Positions 60,819-64,000 of a stretch of DNA of 64,000 nt are shown piece by piece. Below the pieces are notes generated by a model, which did no database searches, was not told the DNA's origin, and saw only the letters and a list, made by a program, of their open reading frames with translations. The stretch is from NCBI RefSeq assembly GCF_013359725.1, contig NZ_JABFMW010000006.1, positions 93,561 to 157,560 on the forward strand. The letters are read 5' to 3'. A program made the position numbers and the translations under genes. How positions within the stretch are numbered: position 1 is the stretch's first letter; each line of letters starts with the position of its first letter. Source of the stretch: Pseudarthrobacter sp. C4D7. GTDB lineage: Bacteria > Actinomycetota > Actinomycetes > Actinomycetales > Micrococcaceae.

Positions 60819-62096
60819 ATGTCGAAAACCCTCTTCACCAACGTCAACATCCTGGACAGCACCGGCGCCCAGCCCTTCCTCGGGGAAGTGCTCGTCGTCG
60901 ATGAGCGCATCACCGACGTCCGTCCCGGCACGGGCAACCTGCCCCGGGAGGGCTCCCGGGTCATCGATGGCCGCGGCCAGACCCTGATGTCGGGACTGTG
61001 CGACGCACACACCCACTTCACCTGGAACGACGGCGACCTCAACAGCCTGGAAACGATGAACGTCGAGGAACACCTGCTGCACACCGTCGAGTCAGCCAAG
61101 TACTACATCGACTACGGGTACACCATGTGCTTCGGGGCGGCCAGCGCCAAGAAGCGGCTCGATGTCGTCGTACGCGACGCCATCAACGCCGGCCGCATCC
61201 CCGGCCCCCGCTACCTGGCCAACGGCCAGGAAATCGCGACCACCGCAGGGGACCTCGTGCCCGGCATCACCCAGATCGCCGACGGCGTGGAGGAAATGCG
61301 CAAAGTGGTCCGTGAAACCATCGGACTGGGCGTGGACCAGATCAAACTCAGCATCTCCGGTGAGGAAATCACCGGCACCAAGGCAGCCACCGACACCTAC
61401 ATCACCGAAGAAGAACTCCAGGTTGCCGTCGACGAGGCGCACCGCCGGCACGTGCGCGTCTGCACCCACGCCCGCAGCCGCGACTCTGTGCTCATTTCCC
61501 TGAAAACCGGCGTCGACATGATCTACCACGCCTCCTACATTGATGACGAAGGCATGGACCTCCTCGAGGCCGCCAAGGACCGCGTCTTCGTCGCCCCTGC
61601 CATCAACTGGCTGGTCGCAACGCTCCAGGACGCCGAAGCGTTCGGCTACTCCCACGAGGCGGCCGAACAGGCCGGCTACGCCCGCGAACTCGACATCGCC
61701 GTCAAGGCAATGCAGGAGATGCGCCGCCGCGGCATCCGCGTGCTGCCCGGCGGAGACTACGGCTTCGCCTGGACGCCCCGCGGAACGTACGCCCGGGACC
61801 TGGACCACTTCGTGAAGCTCTTCGGCTACACCGAAATGGAAGCCATCATCGCTGCCACCGCCCTCGGCGGGGAACTCTTCGAAAAGCCCAACGAACTCGG
61901 CAAGGTCCTGCCCGGCTTCTACGCCGACATGATCCTCGTCGACGGCAACCCGCTCGAAGACATCACCATCCTGCAGGACATCAACAAGATCACCGCAGTG
62001 ATGAAGAACGGCGAGTTCCACCGCGCACCGGTGGAACCCACGCCTGCGACTCCCGACAACGCGGACCCCGCCGACCTTGCCCTGACCCACCTCTAA
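60819..62096 (+). CDS. Metal-dependent amidohydrolase (imidazolonepropionase-like)
   Basis: 425 residues, amidohydrolase superfamily. Metal ligands: His64 and His66 in CDAHTHF, probable carbamylated Lys176 in DQIKLSIS, His217 in VCTHARS, His237 in MIYHASY and catalytic Asp313 in LPGGDYGFAW. The C-terminal GFYADMILVDGNPLEDITIL is typical. It hydrolyses a C-N or cyclic amide bond; the substrate is unknown. ATG 60819 has AAGGA. Confidence 0.92.
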   Translation: MSKTLFTNVNILDSTGAQPFLGEVLVVDERITDVRPGTGNLPREGSRVIDGRGQTLMSGLCDAHTHFTWNDGDLNSLETMNVEEHLLHTVESAKYYIDYGYTMCFGAASAKKRLDVVVRDAINAGRIPGPRYLANGQEIATTAGDLVPGITQIADGVEEMRKVVRETIGLGVDQIKLSISGEEITGTKAATDTYITEEELQVAVDEAHRRHVRVCTHARSRDSVLISLKTGVDMIYHASYIDDEGMDLLEAAKDRVFVAPAINWLVATLQDAEAFGYSHEAAEQAGYARELDIAVKAMQEMRRRGIRVLPGGDYGFAWTPRGTYARDLDHFVKLFGYTEMEAIIAATALGGELFEKPNELGKVLPGFYADMILVDGNPLEDITILQDINKITAVMKNGEFHRAPVEPTPATPDNADPADLALTHL

Positions 62097-62111
62097 AACA
62101 CTCCCCACGTA

Positions 62112-62143
62112 GTACGGCCCCGGCGTCCTTGCCGGGGCCGTAC
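62112..62143 (+). terminator. Strong hairpin terminator after the amidohydrolase
   Basis: A perfect 13-bp stem GTACGGCCCCGGC / GCCGGGGCCGTAC with a 6-nt loop, 15 bp after the stop. Lacks a T-tract. It separates the degradation genes from the membrane-protein group. Confidence 0.8.
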
Positions 62144-62281
62144 CGCCAGATTCACCCGCACCCGAAAGTGCTAACACCCGCTCCGCGTTCTGCGCACTTC
62201 AGCGAAGCCTGCACATGCACACTCCCTCAGCTTTCCTTTTCAAAAAGACAATGACGCCATTTTGCCCCTAAGGAACTACCC

Positions 62282-62770
62282 ATGAAGCCCCTTGTCATCA
62301 TCGGAATCACCGCCGGCATCTTCGCCGGGCTCTGGACCCAATTCAGCACACCCCTGGGCCTTATAACCTGGGTCGGATTCCTCTCCTGGGCATGCTTCTT
62401 CGCAGCCGGCGGAAAACGCGCCGGACTCCTCAAAACGATCCCTGCCAACCTCTCCGGAGTCCTCTGGGGCGCCATCATCGTCTGAGGAGCGGCGAACCTC
62501 CCCATCCCCGGCGCGCTCGGCATCTCCGTCGCCATCGCAGCGTTCGCCATGTGCGTCCAGGCCCGCTGGAGCCTCCTGGGCTTCATCCCCGGAGCGTTTG
62601 CCGGATGCGCCGCCTACTTTGGCGCCACCTTCGACGCGGCCGGCACCTGTCTGGCCTTGATCGTCGGCGCCTGCCTTGGGTGGCTTTCCGAATACACCGC
62701 GGGGCTCCTCACCACGGCTAAAAAGGACCAGGCATCCGTCCCGATCGCGGACACGCAACCCGTCGCCTGA
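62282..62770 (+). pseudogene. DUF1097-like membrane protein interrupted by an in-frame TGA
   Basis: From ATG 62282 the frame reads MKPLVIIGITAGIFAGLWTQ .. NLSGVLWGAIIV, then TGA at 62483-62485, then continues in the same frame GAANLPIPGALGISVAIAAF .. LLTTAKKDQASVPIADTQPV to 62770. Together about 162 residues with four or five hydrophobic helices, as in DUF1097. The simplest reading is a TGG-to-TGA mutation. Selenocysteine insertion is unlikely: I see no good SECIS-like hairpin at the right distance, and the site is inside a membrane helix. Confidence 0.75.
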
Positions 62771-62882
62771 ACCACAGCAAGCCTGCTCGACCCGCCAACC
62801 CCTCTCAGGTGCCACCGGCCAGCTCCCCGGCGGTCGGTGGCACCTGACCCCACCCCTGCCCGCCGCCACCTAAGGAACCGTG

Positions 62883-63188
62883 ATGAACGCACCAACAGCC
62901 CATACTGTGGCCGGGTCCTTCCCGATCGAACGCAGAACCTTCACCCCCCACCCGCCACAGTCCTACCGGCTCGATGACTGGTTCCATCTCCCGACAACAG
63001 CAACAGTGGAAATCCGCCGAAACGGCACATACGTCAGAACCGCACGCATCGAAGATGCCACCCCCGACTCCCGAATCCTCTGGCTCGCACCCGAAGGCGT
63101 CGACTCACGCATCCTCATCGACAAACTCGACGGATACGAAGTGTGGATTGACGCCGAGCAGCTCTACTACATCCAGCAACACCGTTAA
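62883..63188 (+). CDS. Unknown 101-residue protein
   Basis: Starts MNAPTAHTVAGSFPIERRTF with AAGGA upstream (a GTG directly before is possible). It has many Tyr/Trp/Asp and alternating strands (TTATVEIRRNGTYVRTARIE, EGVDSRILIDKLDGYEVWID), so it is probably a small beta protein. No signal peptide or membrane helix. It lies 15 bp before the flavin reductase. Family not recognised. Confidence 0.7.
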   Translation: MNAPTAHTVAGSFPIERRTFTPHPPQSYRLDDWFHLPTTATVEIRRNGTYVRTARIEDATPDSRILWLAPEGVDSRILIDKLDGYEVWIDAEQLYYIQQHR

Positions 63189-63203
63189 CCGAAGGAGGCA
63201 GCC

Positions 63204-63713
63204 ATGACTATCGTTACCGAACGGCCCGGCACTCTCGATCCCACCCACGTGCGGGACACCATGTCCATGGTGCCCACCAGCGTCGCCGTCGTCGCCGGAC
63301 AGTCTGAACTCACCGGTGACCGTGCCGCCATGATCGTCGGATCGTTCGTCTTTATCTCCCTGGACCCGTGCCTGGTCGGCTTCTTCATCGGCCACGAGTC
63401 TTCCAGCTGGCCACAACTCAACAAGGCCACCGTGCTGGGCATCAGCGCTCTTGCATCAACACAGGCGCAGTTCTGCCGCAAGCTGGGTAAAAAGGACGCG
63501 GACCGCTTCGATGACAGCTTCTGGATCCAAGGAGCATACGGTGCCCCACTAGTCGCAGGCGCAGTCGCGGCCTTGGAATGCCAAATCGAGAACGTCACGC
63601 CCATCGGGGACCACGCCTTTGTCCTGGCCAGGGTCCTGGGCCTCAACACCGGGAACGCCAAAGATCCCTTGGTCTTCCAAAACCATGAATTCGCGGGACT
63701 CCTCCCCCGCTAA
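63204..63713 (+). CDS. Flavin reductase family protein
   Basis: 169 residues of the flavin-reductase-like FMN-binding fold: RDTMSMVPTSVAVVAG, MIVGSFVFISLDPCLVGFFI and the C-terminal IGDHAFVLARVLGL. Probably supplies reduced flavin to an oxygenase, none of which is in this window. ATG with AAGGAGG. Confidence 0.88.
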   Translation: MTIVTERPGTLDPTHVRDTMSMVPTSVAVVAGQSELTGDRAAMIVGSFVFISLDPCLVGFFIGHESSSWPQLNKATVLGISALASTQAQFCRKLGKKDADRFDDSFWIQGAYGAPLVAGAVAALECQIENVTPIGDHAFVLARVLGLNTGNAKDPLVFQNHEFAGLLPR

Positions 63714-63758
63714 CGCCCTTTGCGTCCGCGCAGCAGCCTGAAATGCCTTCACCCCGCA

Positions 63759-64000
63759 CTAGGTGTAATTCCCACTGAGGTTGTGAACGCGGCTGATGGG
63801 GGTTGTGCCGCCGATGCCGGTGTGGGTTCTGTGGTGATTGTAGTGGTGGAGCCAGTGGTCGTAGGTGGCGGCGCGTTCGGCTTCTGAGGTGTAGGGCCGG
63901 GCGTAGGCCCATTCGGTAGCGAGGGTGCGGTTGAAGCGTTCTACTTTGCCGTTGGTCTGCGGCCGGTAGGGGCGGGTCCGCCGGTGCTTGAGGTGTGGGC
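63759..64000 (-). mobile_element. IS481-family transposase, C-terminal part at window edge
   Basis: On the minus strand the final 80 codons of an integrase-core transposase are visible: RPYRPQTNGKVERFNRTLAT (with the last catalytic Glu of the DDE triad), WAYARPYTSEAERAATYDHW, LHHYNHHRTHTGIGG and SRVHNLSGNYT before the TAG at 63759-63761. This matches the IS481 family. The TGTAATTCCCACTGAGGTTG at the gene end is probably the element's terminal inverted repeat, which in this family overlaps the transposase stop. Confidence 0.88.

Noticed and set aside
62483..62530. Second selenoprotein candidate (DUF1097-like)
   Set aside because: The only hairpins after the TGA are 3-4 bp or include the TGA itself; not SECIS-like. 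Kept as a pseudogene, and as a finding only because it is cheap to check.

Overview
The window is GC-rich, actinobacterial DNA. Codon use, GTG/TTG starts, ATGA-type operon junctions and family content (DUF2264, DUF4192, PRISE-type reductase, many ABC sugar importers, IS481) point to Arthrobacter sensu lato (Arthrobacter/Pseudarthrobacter); this genus call is inference. All function calls rest on reading motifs by eye; no search was run.

1-10.4 kb is a selenium/formate module. selB (C-terminus off the left edge), selA and a tRNA-Sec (anticodon TCA) read left; selD reads right. A three-subunit formate dehydrogenase (fdhA, fdhB, NrfD-type membrane subunit) follows on the minus strand. fdhA has an in-frame TGA at 9153-9155 in the family's U-H active-site context, with a hairpin right after it that resembles a bacterial SECIS. 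A 33-codon ORF sits between fdhA and fdhB, coupled at both ends. 10.4-17.6 kb holds a small membrane protein, a TetR-linked oxidoreductase/hydrolase operon with tandem operators, DoxX, a frameshifted thioredoxin-reductase-like gene beside an XRE-cupin regulator, a flavin reductase and a STAS-like protein.

17.8-30.6 kb is a polysaccharide-use island: DUF2264, ThuA-like, DeoR/LacI hybrid regulator and heparinase-like lyase on the minus strand; hydroxyacid dehydrogenase, ABC importer (binding protein, two permeases), YesL-like protein and GH35 beta-galactosidase on the plus strand. 30.9-34.8 kb has a frameshifted GlxA/AraC regulator, a quinone-reductase-like flavoprotein, an MBL hydrolase, RidA and two small membrane proteins. 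35.0-42.4 kb is a fructan/fructoside operon: LacI, two permeases, large binding lipoprotein, GH32 and PfkB kinase.

42.4-49.2 kb is a decaying region: a 9-bp tandem repeat, remnants of an HTH protein, an ABC-2 permease, two copies of one zinc-ribbon-like small protein, and a DUF4192 protein. Among these lie intact genes, notably a secreted protein with two cutinase-like domains. Most lesions are one-base deletions in short homopolymers. A Doc toxin/RHH antitoxin pair and a pterin dehydratase follow.

50.6-63.7 kb is an accessory catabolic island of unknown substrate: two aldo-keto reductases, MFS carrier, PRISE-type enone reductase, SDR lacking the usual Tyr/Lys, two GntR/FCD regulators, cupin, EmrB-type exporter, FAH-family hydrolase, alpha/beta hydrolase, amidohydrolase, a stop-interrupted DUF1097 gene, an unknown small protein and a flavin reductase. 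The perfect palindrome ATTATCGATAAT occurs three times at its promoters. The right edge cuts through an IS481-family transposase.
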